Below are positions 33,250-33,532 of a DNA stretch of 33,532 nt, piece by piece. Positions within the stretch are counted from its first letter, which is position 1. Each line of letters starts with the position of its first letter. The position numbers and the translations under genes were made by a program. Origin of the DNA: Paracoccaceae bacterium (GTDB lineage: Bacteria; Pseudomonadota; Alphaproteobacteria; Rhodobacterales; Rhodobacteraceae); contig JAPYON010000015.1 of the NCBI GenBank assembly GCA_029938175.1, positions 1 through 33,532 of the forward strand, written 5' to 3'. The notes beneath the pieces are model-generated. The model did not search any database. It was not told the DNA's origin and was given only the letters and a program-made list of their open reading frames with translations.

Positions 33250-33532
33250 TCGTCCAATAAAATGGCTAGCGCCGATTGCCCTCGCGGGGATGCTCGCATC
33301 CTGCGAGAATTTCCAGACCGTTAGCGTTGACGATGGTCCGACACCGATCCCAAAGGCCATGCACGTCATGGCTGATGGTGTCGATTTGGCCATCGGTGCG
33401 CCCAACGGGTTTTGCATCGATCGTGCCTCAGTCGAAGAAAACGGCAATGGTGCGTTCCTGTTGCTTAGTGATTGCTATGTGGTTGCAAGCTCGGGCAAAG
33501 CTGCGCGAATGCCGATCTCTACTATTTTGACG
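33236..33532 (+). CDS. Lipoprotein of unknown function, 3'-truncated by the window end
   Basis: This frame is not in the ORF track because it runs off the window. ATG 33236 lies inside the last codons of ilvD and opens a frame with no stop through 33532 (99 codons). The product begins [29 protein letters not shown], a lipoprotein signal with lipobox LASC. The mature part includes [31 protein letters not shown], with two cysteines that may form a disulfide. I recall similar unnamed proteins following ilvD in Rhodobacterales, so translational coupling with ilvD is plausible, but the function is not known. The lipobox and open frame make a real gene likely. Confidence 0.75.
   Translation, partial: MRISDRPIKWLAPIALAGMLASCENFQTVSVDDGPTPIPKAMHVMADGVDLAIGAPNGFCIDRASVEENGNGAFLLLSDCYVVASSGKAARMPISTILT

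Noticed and set aside
32260-33447. 395-residue ORF on the minus strand
   Set aside because: It is antisense to ilvD, whose motifs are intact throughout. The translated product has no recognisable motif, and long antisense frames are common over conserved GC-biased genes.
33276-33530. 84-residue ORF at the right edge
   Set aside because: It is out of frame with the lipoprotein gene starting at 33236, which has a proper signal sequence and lipobox.

Overview
The window looks like a chromosomal segment of a marine alphaproteobacterium of the order Rhodobacterales (Roseobacter group or a close relative). This is inferred from gene content and order: irr divergent from fabA-fabB-fabI, leuS-lptE-holA, accD-folC, asd beside a beta-carbonic anhydrase, an alanine-rich general porin and a Tat-exported ABC solute-binding protein. 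By eye the base composition is only moderately GC-rich. I cannot name a genus. There are no rRNA genes, tRNA genes, CRISPR arrays, insertion sequences, prophage or integrases that I can support.

Layout. (1) 1-7335: a five-gene HAAT/Liv-type ABC importer (Tat-exported binding protein, two permeases, two ATPases) followed 25 bp later by acetyl-CoA synthetase (acs) and a terminator. (2) About 7400-7820: a decayed methyltransferase pseudogene meeting irr tail to tail. irr is divergent from fabA-fabB-fabI, the anaerobic-type unsaturated fatty acid pathway plus enoyl-ACP reductase. (3) 10987-15152: a tightly packed operon with a HAD haloacid-dehalogenase-like protein, an internally deleted alpha/beta-hydrolase remnant, a PLP threonine/serine dehydratase-like enzyme, a DAO-family FAD oxidoreductase and an HI0933/TIGR03862-type flavoprotein. 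(4) 15149-19798, minus strand: leuS-lptE-holA with overlapping ends, then a glutathione S-transferase. (5) 20059-21854: porin with a strong terminator, then a YggS-type PLP protein. (6) 21855-23780, accessory: a DUF1330 protein, a truncated HxlR/SCP2-like regulator and two tandem secreted paralogues of unknown function. (7) 23781-25990: asd, beta-carbonic anhydrase (minus) and a small unknown helical protein. (8) 26054-28248: an M17 aminopeptidase coupled to an SH3-NlpC/P60 hydrolase. (9) 28245-31394, minus strand: folC, accD and a CPBP membrane protease. (10) 31516-33532: ilvD and the start of a lipoprotein that runs off the window.

Most of the window is housekeeping metabolism: acetate activation, fatty acid initiation, elongation and desaturation (AccD, FabA/B/I), amino acid synthesis (Asd, IlvD), translation (LeuS), replication (HolA) and the outer membrane (LptE, porin). 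I found no convincing undescribed multi-gene system. The points that deserve a second look are the importer-acs linkage, three relics of gene decay (methyltransferase, alpha/beta hydrolase, HxlR regulator), the tandem secreted paralogues, and several small DNA or RNA structures: a perfect operator-like inverted repeat, twin leader hairpins, a hairpin covering a ribosome binding site, and an 11-bp helically phased direct repeat. All functional calls come from reading motifs; no database search was run.
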